Origin: Comamonadaceae bacterium
GTDB taxonomy: Bacteria > Pseudomonadota > Gammaproteobacteria > Burkholderiales > Burkholderiaceae_C
Length of the DNA: 46,337 bases
Direction of reading: 5' to 3'
Assembly: GCA_947452785.1 (NCBI GenBank)
Contig: CANGDZ010000023.1
Coordinates: forward strand, 1-46,337
Shown here: in pieces, positions 26,737 through 35,561 of the stretch
Position numbering within the stretch: the stretch's first letter is position 1
Layout of the letters: each line of letters opens with the position of its first letter
The notes under the pieces: generated by a model
Databases searched by the model: none
Told to the model about the DNA's origin: nothing
Seen by the model: only the letters and a program-made list of their open reading frames with translations
Program-made: the position numbers and the translations under genes

Positions 26737-27638
26737 TCCCCTCTATTGAATTTAAAGCAGGCTTGCCCGTTTTCAGCGCCTTGGTTTATGGCGCTTGGCG
26801 TATGACCGATGGCGCTGACACCTCGGCAAAAACCGCTTTGAAAAAAATCAAACTGTGCCTGGACATGGGCATCACCACCTTTGACCACGCCGACATTTAT
26901 GGCGACTACCGCTGCGAGGCCTTGTTTGGCGAAGCACTCAAGCTAGACCCTGCGCTCAAGCACCAGATGCAGATCGTCACCAAGTGCGGTATCAAGCTGA
27001 TTTCATCGAAATACCCAGAGCGGCACATCAAGCACTACGACACCAGCGCGGCGCACATCCGCCACTCGGTTGACAACTCGCTGCAACGGCTGGGCGTGGA
27101 CCGTTTGGATGCGCTGCTGATCCACCGGCCCGATCCGTTCATGAACGCGCAAGAAACCGGCGCTTGTCTGGATGCCTTGGTGAAAGAAGGCAAGATCGCC
27201 GCCGCAGGCGTGTCCAACTTTTCTGTGACTGATGTGGATTTGCTGCAATCGGCCATGCAAACCCAGCTGGTCACCAACCAGCTTGAAATCAGCTTGCTGG
27301 CGCAACACAGCTTTTTAGATGGTTCTTTGAGCCAATGCCAACAGCATCGCATGCGACCCATGGCTTGGTCGCCTTTGGCCGGGGGTGGTTTGTTCGGCGA
27401 CGAGGCCGCAGCGCTGCGCCTGCGCCCCGCCTTGACCCGCATTGCCAAGGTGCATGGCGTGGACATCGACGCCGTGGCCATCGCTTGGTTGCTGGCGCAC
27501 CCGGCCGGCATTGTGCCGGTGGTGGGCACCAACAACTTGGAGCGCATGGCGCGTTTGGGCGATGCGTTCAAAGTCAAGATCGACCTGGAAACTTGGTACG
27601 AACTGTGGACCTTGGCCGCAGGCAAGGAAGTGCCATGA
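26733..27638 (+). CDS. smoB: aldo/keto reductase, probable 6-oxo-glucose reductase
   Basis: 301 residues from TTG 26733; TTGA overlaps the monooxygenase stop and AAGGAG lies upstream, so the longer ATG reading from 26616 is rejected. AKR barrel with the full catalytic tetrad: Asp51 and Tyr56 in FDHADIYG, Lys84 in IVTKCGI, His121 in LLIHRPDP. NAD(P)H binding region near VPVVGTNNLERM. In sulfo-SMO clusters the equivalent enzyme reduces 6-oxo-glucose to glucose. The family also resembles E. coli YdhF, so the substrate assignment rests on context. Confidence 0.82.
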   Translation: MIPSIEFKAGLPVFSALVYGAWRMTDGADTSAKTALKKIKLCLDMGITTFDHADIYGDYRCEALFGEALKLDPALKHQMQIVTKCGIKLISSKYPERHIKHYDTSAAHIRHSVDNSLQRLGVDRLDALLIHRPDPFMNAQETGACLDALVKEGKIAAAGVSNFSVTDVDLLQSAMQTQLVTNQLEISLLAQHSFLDGSLSQCQQHRMRPMAWSPLAGGGLFGDEAAALRLRPALTRIAKVHGVDIDAVAIAWLLAHPAGIVPVVGTNNLERMARLGDAFKVKIDLETWYELWTLAAGKEVP

Positions 27639-28105
27639 GCATCAAAGTCGCGATGAGTCGGTTCACCACCGGCGTCACGGTGGTGACCACGCACTTTGAA
27701 GGACAAGACTGGGGCATGACCTGCAATTCGTTCAACACCGTGTCGCTGGAGCCGGCCATGGTGTTGTGGAGCATTCGCAAAGAAGCCAACAGCCACCAGG
27801 CGTTCACGCAATCGGGCAGTTACCTGGTCAATGTATTGCAGTCGGATCAAAAAGACACGGCACTGCGCTTTGCTTCAGGCCCACAGCCGCAACGCTTTGC
27901 CGAGCAAGCCAGTGAACGCACGGCGCACAACAACATCAAGCTGCATGGCTCAGTCGCTTGGTTTGAATGCCGGCTGGCCCAGGTGGTCTCTGCCGGTGAC
28001 CACGACATTTTGATTGGTGAAGTCTTGGGCTACGGCAGCCAAGACGGCGCGGGGCTGGTCTATGCCAATCGCCATTTCGGCGTGCTTGCTGCGTTTGAGA
28101 GCTGA
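27635..28105 (+). CDS. smoA: flavin reductase domain protein
   Basis: 156 residues from ATG 27635 (ATGA overlap with the aldo/keto reductase stop). FMN-binding split-barrel flavin reductase: FTTGVTVVTTHFEG, GMTCNSFNTVSLEPAMVLWS, GSYLVNVL and the closing GDHDILIGEVLGYG with a conserved His. It would supply reduced flavin from NAD(P)H to the two-component monooxygenase encoded two genes upstream. Cytoplasmic. Length is typical for the short single-domain form. Confidence 0.85.
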   Translation: MSIKVAMSRFTTGVTVVTTHFEGQDWGMTCNSFNTVSLEPAMVLWSIRKEANSHQAFTQSGSYLVNVLQSDQKDTALRFASGPQPQRFAEQASERTAHNNIKLHGSVAWFECRLAQVVSAGDHDILIGEVLGYGSQDGAGLVYANRHFGVLAAFES

Positions 28106-28108
28106 GCC

Positions 28109-29182
28109 ATGGCGAAAGTCGAGCTACAGCACGTTATCAAAAGTTATGACGGCAAGAACCAGGTTCTGCACGGCATCAATCTGACCATTTCAGACGGTCA
28201 GTTCGTGGTCTTGGTCGGTCCCTCGGGCTGCGGCAAGTCCACCTTGCTGCGCATGATCGCCGGCTTAGAAACGGTGACCCAAGGCGATATTTTGATTGAC
28301 GGCGTGCGGATCAACGATCTGCCGCCGCGCGACCGCGACATTGCCATGGTGTTTCAAGACTATGCGCTGTACCCGCACAAATCCTTGTTTGACAACATGG
28401 CGTTTGGCCTGCGCTTGCGCAAAGAACCCGAAGCGGTGATCCAACAACGCGTGATGGACGCGGCCCGGCTGCTGAAGATCGAGCATTTGCTCGACCGCAA
28501 ACCCGCCGCCCTGTCGGGTGGCCAGCGCCAGCGCGTGGCGATTGGCCGCGCCATTGTGCGCCAGCCCAAAGTCTTTTTGTTTGATGAGCCGCTGTCCAAC
28601 CTCGATGCACAACTGCGCGGCGAGATGCGCGCTGAAATCAAAAAATTACATCACCGCTTGGGCGCGACCATCATTTACGTCACGCACGACCAGGTCGAAG
28701 CCATGACGCTGGCCAATCAAATTGCCGTGATGCGCGGTGGCCATGTGATGCAGTACGGCTCGCCCGATCAAATTTACAACCACCCGCAAGCGCTGTTTGT
28801 GGCAGGTTTCATGGGCTCACCGGCCATGAACCTGCTGGATGCGCAGCGCGTACAAGGACAACTGCGGATCGGTGACCAAGCGGTGCCCCTCGATGCGGCG
28901 CGCCTTGCCGCCTTGGGTACGACCGCAACGCTCAAAATGGGCTTGCGCCCCGAAAACTGCCGCGTGAACCGCACTGCGCCGCAGGAGATTGAAGTGCAAG
29001 TGCAGCTGGTTTTGCTGGAGCCCTTGGGCGCCGAAACCTTGGCCACCTTCACGCTGGGTGGCCAGGAGTTGACCGCGCGCTTGGCTCCCGATTTCAGTTT
29101 GTCCTTGGGCACGTTTTGCCCGCTGTATTTCGATCCTGCGCATTTGCAATTTTTCGATGCCGACACCGGTCAGTCGATTTAA
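28109..29182 (+). CDS. carbohydrate ABC transporter ATPase (MalK/UgpC type)
   Basis: 357 residues, 3 bp after the flavin reductase stop. Walker A GPSGCGKST, signature LSGGQRQRVAIGRAI, Walker B VFLFDEPLSNLD, H-loop VTHDQ, and a C-terminal TOBE domain (residues about 235-357, MGLRPENCRV) of the MalK/UgpC group. This places the importer in the carbohydrate family 1 class, not the sulfonate/taurine class. One ATPase with two permeases and a binding protein gives a complete importer in this operon. Confidence 0.92.
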   Translation: MAKVELQHVIKSYDGKNQVLHGINLTISDGQFVVLVGPSGCGKSTLLRMIAGLETVTQGDILIDGVRINDLPPRDRDIAMVFQDYALYPHKSLFDNMAFGLRLRKEPEAVIQQRVMDAARLLKIEHLLDRKPAALSGGQRQRVAIGRAIVRQPKVFLFDEPLSNLDAQLRGEMRAEIKKLHHRLGATIIYVTHDQVEAMTLANQIAVMRGGHVMQYGSPDQIYNHPQALFVAGFMGSPAMNLLDAQRVQGQLRIGDQAVPLDAARLAALGTTATLKMGLRPENCRVNRTAPQEIEVQVQLVLLEPLGAETLATFTLGGQELTARLAPDFSLSLGTFCPLYFDPAHLQFFDADTGQSI

Positions 29183-29223
29183 CCGCTTCACCATCTCATC
29201 CCCATCACAACAGGAGACACACC

Positions 29224-30501
29224 ATGAAAAGCAAGTTTTTGAGCCATCACCTCAGCACCCTGGCCACCGCACTTTGTTTGACGGCCGGCCTGATCAGTTT
29301 GCCCGCGCTGGCAGACACCAAGCTGCGGGTTTTCTCTGGCGGTCAAAACCAGCGACCTGATTTGATGCGCAAACTGTTTGACAAATTTCAAACGCAAAAT
29401 CCGGGTGTGACTATCGACATTGAAACCGGTGGCGCCACCAGCGAGTTGCAACGCCAGTACCTGAGCACCGTGCTCAATGCTAAAGACACGGCCATCGACA
29501 TTTACATGATCGACATCGTCAACCCGGCGCAGTATTTCAATGCGGGTTGGCTGGAGCCCCTGGACAGCTATGTGGGCGGCGCACAAGCCCTCAAGCCCTA
29601 CTTACCCGTTTACTCCCAAGCCAATCTGGTGAACGGCAAAGTGGCGGCCATGCCCGCCTTTGCCGACGCCATGTTCATGTACTACCGCAAAGACTTGCTC
29701 GACAAGCACGGCATCAAAGAACCCAAGACTTGGGACGAGTTGGCTGCCAGCGCCAAAAAAGTGCTGGACGCCGAAAAGAATCCCAACCTGCAAGGCCTGA
29801 GCATTCAGGGCGCACCGATTGAAGGCGCGGTCTGCACCTTCTTGCTGCCCTACTGGAGTCAAGGCAAGCAATTCAACGATGCGGCTGGCAAGCTCACGCT
29901 GGACAAAGACACGGCCGTCAAAGGCCTGGACATGTGGCTCAAGATGGTCGACAGCGGCGTCATGAAAAAGAACATCGCCGAAGTCACCACACCTATCACC
30001 GTGAATGAGTTCAAGGCCGGTCAGGTGCTGTTCGCCATTAACTGGGGCTTTGCCTGGGACGTGTTCAAAGACGCACCTGACAGCCAGGTCAAAGGCAAAG
30101 TGGGTGTGATGCCCTTGCCCGCCATGGCCGGTGGCAAGAGCGCCACTTGCGTGGGCGGCTGGCAGTGGGCGGTGAGCGCCTTCAGCAAAAACAAACAAGC
30201 CGCAGCCGACTTGGTCAAGTACTTGAGCACGCCTGAAGCCAGCAAGTTCTTGGCGGTAGAAGGCTCTTTGTTGCCTGTGTTCCAAAGCGTTTACAACGAC
30301 AGCGCCGTGCTCAAGCAAGCGCCTTGGTTCAAAGATGCGGCAAATGTGATCATCGCGGGCCAAGCGCGCCCCATCAGCAGCCAGTACGGCCAAGTCAGCG
30401 ACGTGGTGCGTACCAACACCAACGCGGCCCTGGCCCGCACCAAGAGCCCGGCCGAAGCGGTGTCTGACATTGAAAGCCGCCTGACGCGGGTGATGCGCTG
30501 A
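29224..30501 (+). CDS. smoF: carbohydrate ABC transporter substrate-binding protein, probable sulfoquinovosyl-glycerol binder
   Basis: 425 residues from ATG 29224 with CAGGAG upstream. Signal peptide ends LPALA before DTKLRVF. Family 1 solute-binding protein (maltose/trehalose group): SELQRQYLSTVLNAKDTAIDIYMIDIV, ADAMFMYYRKDLLDKHG, AINWGFAWDVF, MPLPAMAGGKSATCVGGWQWAVS. In sulfo-SMO clusters the SmoF protein of this class binds sulfoquinovosyl glycerol. I cannot verify the sulfonate-binding residues without a structure-based alignment, so the ligand is inferred from gene context. Confidence 0.82.
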   Translation: MKSKFLSHHLSTLATALCLTAGLISLPALADTKLRVFSGGQNQRPDLMRKLFDKFQTQNPGVTIDIETGGATSELQRQYLSTVLNAKDTAIDIYMIDIVNPAQYFNAGWLEPLDSYVGGAQALKPYLPVYSQANLVNGKVAAMPAFADAMFMYYRKDLLDKHGIKEPKTWDELAASAKKVLDAEKNPNLQGLSIQGAPIEGAVCTFLLPYWSQGKQFNDAAGKLTLDKDTAVKGLDMWLKMVDSGVMKKNIAEVTTPITVNEFKAGQVLFAINWGFAWDVFKDAPDSQVKGKVGVMPLPAMAGGKSATCVGGWQWAVSAFSKNKQAAADLVKYLSTPEASKFLAVEGSLLPVFQSVYNDSAVLKQAPWFKDAANVIIAGQARPISSQYGQVSDVVRTNTNAALARTKSPAEAVSDIESRLTRVMR

Positions 30502-30505
30502 CCCT

Positions 30506-31390
30506 ATGAAGTCTTGGCGCGACCCCTCTGAAAAAACGCTGGCGCTGATGCTGTTGGCGCCGGCGTTTTTTCTGATTGCATTGATCGTGATTTACCCCGT
30601 GGGTAAATTGCTCTACAACAGCTTGTTTGACATGCAACTGAGCGGTGGTGCGCGCGCGCTCGAATTTGTAGGCCTGCGCAATTTTGACGACGCGATGCAC
30701 GACAAAGAGTTTTGGCACGCCACACGCAACACCTTGTTGATCACGGTGGTCACCGTGCCCGGCGCCTTGGTAGTGGGGCTGGGCCTGGCCTTGCTGGCCA
30801 ATTTGCCGTTTCGCTTCAAGTGGGTGGTTCGGCTGTCGTTGTTGCTGCCCTGGGCTTTGCCGCTGAGTTTTTGCGGGCTTATTTTTGCCTGGTTTTTTCA
30901 TACCGACTACGGCATCGTCAACGATGTGTTTCGCCTGCTTGGCGTGCGCGAGCCCACCATGTGGCTGCTCGACCCGCAATGGGCCATGGCGGCCATTTGC
31001 CTGACCATCATTTGGAAAACCAGCTCCTTCATGGCGCTGATCTTGTTGGCCGGCCTGCAAATGATCCCGCGCTCGCTGTACGAAGCCGCGCAGGTGGACG
31101 GCGCCACGCGCTGGCAACAGTTTTGCCAAGTCACCTTGCCATTGCTGGTACCCAGCATTGTGGTGGCGTTGATCTTTCGCACGCTGACGGCGCTGCAAAC
31201 CTTTGACATCCCCTACACCATGACCAAGGGCGGACCCGGTGGCAGCACCGAGACGCTGGCCATGTTGATCCACAAAACCACCATCGACTATCTGGATTTG
31301 GGCTACGGCTCGGCCTTGGCGGCGTTGTTGTTCTTGATCTCCATGTTGGTCACCGCTGTGTATTTGCGCCAGATCGGAAAGCAAGCATGA
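30506..31390 (+). CDS. carbohydrate ABC transporter permease (MalF type)
   Basis: 294 residues, 4 bp after the binding-protein stop. Six membrane helices, first near residues 12-34 (LALMLLAPAFFLIALIVIYPV). The EAA loop for ATPase contact is YEAAQVDGATRWQQFCQVTLPLL; TKGGPGGSTETL is characteristic of the sugar permease group. Pairs with the next gene to form the channel. Stop overlaps the next start (ATGA). Confidence 0.92.
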   Translation: MKSWRDPSEKTLALMLLAPAFFLIALIVIYPVGKLLYNSLFDMQLSGGARALEFVGLRNFDDAMHDKEFWHATRNTLLITVVTVPGALVVGLGLALLANLPFRFKWVVRLSLLLPWALPLSFCGLIFAWFFHTDYGIVNDVFRLLGVREPTMWLLDPQWAMAAICLTIIWKTSSFMALILLAGLQMIPRSLYEAAQVDGATRWQQFCQVTLPLLVPSIVVALIFRTLTALQTFDIPYTMTKGGPGGSTETLAMLIHKTTIDYLDLGYGSALAALLFLISMLVTAVYLRQIGKQA

Positions 31391-32217
31391 GCGCCCTGTG
31401 GACTTCGGGCCGATTGCGCGGGTTTGCGGCGCTGTGGATTGTTTCCAATGGGTTTTTTCCGGTGCTGTGGATCTTGTTCACCTCGCTCAAGCCCGAGGCC
31501 GAACTGGTGCAAAAGCCCATCACCTGGTGGCCGCACAACCCCACGCTCACGCATTACGCCCACGCCTTCACCGAGCAACCTCTGTTGCACTATCTGGGCA
31601 ACAGCCTGATCGTTGCCAGCCTGTCCACCGTACTGTCCTTGCTGGTGGCGACTGGCGCGGCCTATGCCATTGCACGCTTGAATCTGCGTTACAGGCAATG
31701 GATTTTGACGGCCATTGTGGCGTCCAGCATGTTCCCGCTGATCGCCTTGCTGGTGCCCATTTTCGAGATCATGCGCAGTTTGGGCTTGCTCAACACCTAC
31801 ACCGCCTTGGTCTTGCCCTACACCGTGCTCAATCTGCCGGTGTGTACCTTGGTGCTGGTGAGTTTTTTTCAGAGCATTCCGCGTGACTTGGAGAATGCCG
31901 CCATGATCGACGGCTGCTCACGCTTGGGCGCTTTGTGGCATGTGGTCTTGCCCTTGGCCGCACCGGGCGTGTTCACCGCCGGCATTTTGGCGTTTGTGAA
32001 TGCTTGGGACGAATTCTTATTGGCACTGTCTTTGAACGCCAGCGCCGCCATGCGCACCGCGCCGGTGGGCATAGCCATGTACCAAGGGGAATACACCTTT
32101 CCCTGGCCGCTGATCAGCGCCGCGCTGATTGTGACCATCATTCCTGTGGCCTTGTTGATCGCGCTTTTTCAGGAGCGCGTGATTGGAGGCTTGACGCAGG
32201 GTGGGCTCAAGGGTTAG
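31387..32217 (+). CDS. carbohydrate ABC transporter permease (MalG type)
   Basis: 276 residues beginning in an ATGA overlap. Six membrane helices, first at about residues 10-33. EAA loop LENAAMIDGCSRLGALWHVVLPL; conserved FVNAWDEFLLAL typical of MalG-like permeases. Final gene of the plus-strand operon. No clear intrinsic terminator follows; 91 bp separate it from the HipB-like gene. Confidence 0.92.
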   Translation: MSALWTSGRLRGFAALWIVSNGFFPVLWILFTSLKPEAELVQKPITWWPHNPTLTHYAHAFTEQPLLHYLGNSLIVASLSTVLSLLVATGAAYAIARLNLRYRQWILTAIVASSMFPLIALLVPIFEIMRSLGLLNTYTALVLPYTVLNLPVCTLVLVSFFQSIPRDLENAAMIDGCSRLGALWHVVLPLAAPGVFTAGILAFVNAWDEFLLALSLNASAAMRTAPVGIAMYQGEYTFPWPLISAALIVTIIPVALLIALFQERVIGGLTQGGLKG

Positions 32218-32250
32218 GCGTTCGGCTTTGTTTAAGTTCCTGAAAAATGC

Positions 32251-32278
32251 TTGCCGGCATTAAATTAAAAAGTAAAAT
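32251..32278 (+). promoter_or_regulatory. candidate promoter of the hipBA-like pair
   Basis: TTGCCG (32251-32256), 16 bases, TAAAAT (32273-32278), in a sharply AT-rich 90-bp gap. An inverted ATTAAAA/TTTTAAT pair further on (about 32263-32300) could be an autoregulatory site. Confidence 0.35.
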
Positions 32279-32308
32279 ATCAGTCATTAGAGTTTTAATT
32301 ATCACTCA

Positions 32309-32644
32309 ATGTCTAAAAATTTAGATTTTAATTTGGCAACGGCGTCTGAAATTGCACAGACACTGGCCCTGCGATTGAAAACCCTGCGCATTCAAAAAGG
32401 ATGGCTGCAAGCGGATGTGGCGGCACGCATTGGCGTTTCGCGCAGCACATTCCATACGCTGGAAAGCACGGGCAAAGGCGCGCTTGAGACCTGGATCAAA
32501 TGGGCGCAATGCCTGGGGCAAGCCGGGCAGTTGCAATCGCTGTTCAAACCCTCTGTGCTGACCATCGCTGACATGCAAGTGCAGCAAACCCCCATTCGCC
32601 ACCGGGCCTCGCGGCAACGCCTGCCGCTCAAAAACCAACCATGA
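32309..32644 (+). CDS. HipB-like XRE-family antitoxin/regulator
   Basis: 111 residues. A helix-turn-helix of the Cro/CI type lies at about residues 24-60 (RIQKGWLQADVAARIGVSRS, then FHTLESTGKGALE). The basic C-terminal tail (RHRASRQRLPLK) is unstructured-looking. Stop overlaps the start of the HipA-like kinase (ATGA), the normal order for HipBA modules, where HipB neutralises HipA and represses the operon. The upstream region and first codons are AT-rich relative to neighbours, hinting at horizontal acquisition. Confidence 0.85.
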   Translation: MSKNLDFNLATASEIAQTLALRLKTLRIQKGWLQADVAARIGVSRSTFHTLESTGKGALETWIKWAQCLGQAGQLQSLFKPSVLTIADMQVQQTPIRHRASRQRLPLKNQP

Positions 32645-33870
32645 AAAAGGTCCAAATTCACTACGCCGGCTGGGGAGAGCGCTGGCCACTGGGCACCTTG
32701 GCCGACGATGGCCAGCGACTGCTATTTGAATACGCTGACGAAGCATTGGCGCAGGGGGTTGAGTTGTCCCCGCTTCATCTGCCCCTGCAACGGGCAGCCT
32801 TTGGCGGATTCCCCATGCACCTGCAACGCTTACCCGGCCTGATCGCAGACTCCCTGCCCGATGGCTGGGGCATGCTGCTCATGGACCGGCTTTTTCGCAA
32901 GCACGGCATCAACCCCGCGCAATGCTCGCCACTGGACCGGTTGAGCTTCATTGGGCAGCGTGGCATGGGCGCACTCACCTATGAGCCTGCGACGCAAGAG
33001 GACTCGCCTGCAGAGCCTGTTGACCTGCTCGTTTTGGCGCGCGAATCTACCTTGATTTACACGGGCCAAGAAACCGAAGCCTTGCTCAAAATGGCCTTAT
33101 TAGGCGGCTCACCCCAAGGTGCGCGGCCCAAAGTCTTGGTTTATTACGATGCAACCACCGCCCGCATCAGCACCAGCCCTTTTGAATCTGGAGCAGCTTG
33201 GTTAATCAAATTTCAAGCACCCGGTGAGCCCAAAGAAGTCTGCGCCATTGAGGCTCTCTACGCACGGTGGGCGCGCCATTGTGGTTTGGACATGCCGGCC
33301 ACCTATCTTTTCGACCTGGGGCCAAACACGGCCGCCTTTGGCATTGCGCGTTTTGATGTGTCGGGCCACTGTCGCGTGCCGGTCCACTCTCTGGCCGGTT
33401 TGTTGCACGCTGATTTTAGAATTCCCTCGGCAGTGGACTACACCACGCTGCTGCGCGCAACTCGCATGCTCACGCGCGATGAGCGCGAAGTGCAAAAAGC
33501 TTTTGAACGAGCCGTGTTCAATGTGCTGAGCCACAACCGCGACGACCATCCAAAAAACTTCGCTTACCGCATGGATGCGCAGCGGCACTGGCACTTGGCG
33601 CCCTGCTTTGACCTCACCTTCAGCGAAGGGCCAGGGGGTGGACACCAAATGGATCTGTGTGGCGAAGGCAAAACCATTGGCCGCCAGCACCTGCTCATGT
33701 TGGCCCAGCAAGGTGGGCTTGACAGCCGATGGGCGAGCCGCCGACTGGATGAAATGCTGCAAACTGCCGATCTCTGGCCAGAACTCGTTGGTGGTTTTGA
33801 CATTAGCGCAGCAACACGCCAACAACTCAAAAAAACCATTGAGCAGCAACGAGACGGTTTGAGACGTTGA
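32641..33870 (+). CDS. HipA-like serine/threonine kinase toxin
   Basis: 409 residues. HipA N-terminal subdomain (LPGLIADSLPDGWGMLLMDR) and the kinase core: Gly-rich loop GGSPQGARPKVL, nucleotide Lys in WLIKFQAPGE, catalytic loop HNRDDHPKNFAY with the catalytic Asp, and metal-binding LAPCFDLTFS. E. coli HipA phosphorylates GltX and induces persistence; the target here is unknown. All core residues are present, so it may be active. It converges on the exported lyase gene with 61 bp between. Confidence 0.9.
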   Translation: MKKVQIHYAGWGERWPLGTLADDGQRLLFEYADEALAQGVELSPLHLPLQRAAFGGFPMHLQRLPGLIADSLPDGWGMLLMDRLFRKHGINPAQCSPLDRLSFIGQRGMGALTYEPATQEDSPAEPVDLLVLARESTLIYTGQETEALLKMALLGGSPQGARPKVLVYYDATTARISTSPFESGAAWLIKFQAPGEPKEVCAIEALYARWARHCGLDMPATYLFDLGPNTAAFGIARFDVSGHCRVPVHSLAGLLHADFRIPSAVDYTTLLRATRMLTRDEREVQKAFERAVFNVLSHNRDDHPKNFAYRMDAQRHWHLAPCFDLTFSEGPGGGHQMDLCGEGKTIGRQHLLMLAQQGGLDSRWASRRLDEMLQTADLWPELVGGFDISAATRQQLKKTIEQQRDGLRR

Positions 33871-33931
33871 ACTGGTTAGGCCACCAATCAACTGACGTGC
33901 AATGTGTCCAATTTGACCTGCAGCTTGACCT

Positions 33932-35434
33932 TCATGGTGTTTGCATTAACTTGGCGAAATCACGGTCCAATTGACTCAAGCCGTTTTGAATGAAAGCCGA
34001 TTTCGCGCTGATCCATTGGCTTTGCTCGTTGATGTTTCTTTTCGCAATGGCCAACATGCGCGTCATTTCTGAGGCTTGAGGCCCACCCACCGTTTTGCGG
34101 CTCTGCACAAGGGTGACGGGATTCAAGGTGGCCTTGAACTCCGCCTCGCTCATGGGAAGTTCAGGCGCGGCTTGGGGGTAATCTTTCACCGCTTCTTTGT
34201 AAATTCGCTTGGCCTCTGCATACGGAAAATCCAATGGCTTGATGTCTTTGAGTTTGGCGTGATCCACCACCTCCGACGCAAAGTGGTGACCCAATCTGAA
34301 CGGCAGTTTGTATTGACGCATCAACACATCGGCCAGCTCCTGCGAAGCCGTCCAGTCCAAATTCAGCTCTTCCAAAGCCCGCTCAGGGTTGATGACCAGG
34401 GCTTTGAGTATTTTGTCAAAACCTTGCAAAAACCGAACCGTGCTTTGGATCATTTCTGCGTTTGTTCTTTGATCTTTGGCATCGCCCATGCCCGGCGTGA
34501 TGTTGTGTGCGCGAATCACAGGCCCCAGGGCCAAGGCAATGGCGGTAGAGGCATCACGCCGCGTATCGTTCAACAACCCCGGGTTGCGCTTTTGCGGCAT
34601 GGCGCTGGACACATAGGTATTGCCACCGCCCTCTTGCAACAAAATCCAAGGCCGCGGTTGTGCGTACTGGGTCATCACATCTTCAATGAAATGCCCCACA
34701 TGCAAGGCAATGCCGGTGATCACCGCGCCCACTTCAACCGGATGCTCGGTCGATGAAATTTGGCCCGCATCGTAGGCATTGTCGGCAATGGCCGCAAAGC
34801 CCAGGTACTTTGCCATGCGCGGCCGGTTCAAAGGCCAACTGGTGCCATTGAGAACGGTGGTACCCATGGCCGACCGGTCAATGCGTGCATAGGCTTGGCG
34901 CAGTCGCTGGGCGTCACGCTCAAAGCCTGCGGCATGGCCCAACAAGTAGTGACCATAGCTGTTGGGCTGAGCTGCTACGCCATTGGTGTAGTTGGGCACA
35001 ATAGTTTGCGCATGTCGATCAGCCAGCTTCACCAAGGTGTCTGCTGTTTTATTCAACTGGTCGGCCAAGGCCAACAAATCATCTTTCAACATCGCCGCAC
35101 GGTAAGTGGCGTGCATGTCTTGGCTGGATCGGCCTGCGTGCAGCAAGGTCACGTCTTGGCCCGCCGCCCGGATCAACAAGGGCTCAAAAGAAATCACCGT
35201 AGCTGGCCTGCGCTCGCCTGGTTGCGCGCCCACTTCTAAAACTTTCGCAATGCCAGAGGCAATGACGGGCACCATGGCTTTGTCCAACAAACCCTCTTCG
35301 CTGTTGATCACCGCTGTAGCTTTGTTCATTTGCCCCAGCCAATAAAACTCATCGCGCACCGCAGGTGCTTGTGCCCATGCGGTGGAAGCTGAAAACAACA
35401 AGACCCAAGCGGCATGTGTTTTTGTAAAAGTCAT
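33932..35434 (-). CDS. exported argininosuccinate lyase/fumarase-superfamily protein
   Basis: 500 residues from ATG 35434. The N-terminus reads as a signal peptide (KTHAAWVLLFSASTAWAQ). The remainder fits the lyase-1 superfamily: AGRSSQDMHATYRAAM (region 1), SSTEHPVEVGAVITG with the second-region His, and the signature SSAMPQKRNPGLLND with the catalytic Ser loop. Superfamily enzymes eliminate fumarate from argininosuccinate, adenylosuccinate or related compounds and are normally cytoplasmic. Substrate unknown; export is inferred from sequence. It has no obvious operon partner. An EDDS-lyase-like or argininosuccinate-lyase-like specificity would be guesses. Confidence 0.8.
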   Translation of the reverse strand: MTFTKTHAAWVLLFSASTAWAQAPAVRDEFYWLGQMNKATAVINSEEGLLDKAMVPVIASGIAKVLEVGAQPGERRPATVISFEPLLIRAAGQDVTLLHAGRSSQDMHATYRAAMLKDDLLALADQLNKTADTLVKLADRHAQTIVPNYTNGVAAQPNSYGHYLLGHAAGFERDAQRLRQAYARIDRSAMGTTVLNGTSWPLNRPRMAKYLGFAAIADNAYDAGQISSTEHPVEVGAVITGIALHVGHFIEDVMTQYAQPRPWILLQEGGGNTYVSSAMPQKRNPGLLNDTRRDASTAIALALGPVIRAHNITPGMGDAKDQRTNAEMIQSTVRFLQGFDKILKALVINPERALEELNLDWTASQELADVLMRQYKLPFRLGHHFASEVVDHAKLKDIKPLDFPYAEAKRIYKEAVKDYPQAAPELPMSEAEFKATLNPVTLVQSRKTVGGPQASEMTRMLAIAKRNINEQSQWISAKSAFIQNGLSQLDRDFAKLMQTP

Positions 35435-35561
35435 GGTGATCCAATTTTTTGATGCGTGATTGCCGCATCGCAGGGCTATTGAGGCGGAAGAGCTATTTGC
35501 TTTTTTCATTATGGCAACGGGCACACGCCCGTGCTGTCACCTGTGAAAAATAGCGAGGCCC

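Noticed and set aside
25582..28105. Plain alkanesulfonate (Ssu) utilisation
   Set aside because: The monooxygenase and flavin reductase would fit, but the importer is MalK/MalF/MalG class, not SsuABC, and an aldo/keto reductase is embedded; a sulfosugar is a better fit.
29602..30393. 263-residue open frame on the minus strand
   Set aside because: Antisense to the sugar-binding protein gene with no recognisable domain.
30395..31384. 329-residue open frame on the minus strand
   Set aside because: Antisense of the MalF-type permease; the repetitive Gln/His/Arg composition is typical of a shadow frame in high-GC DNA.
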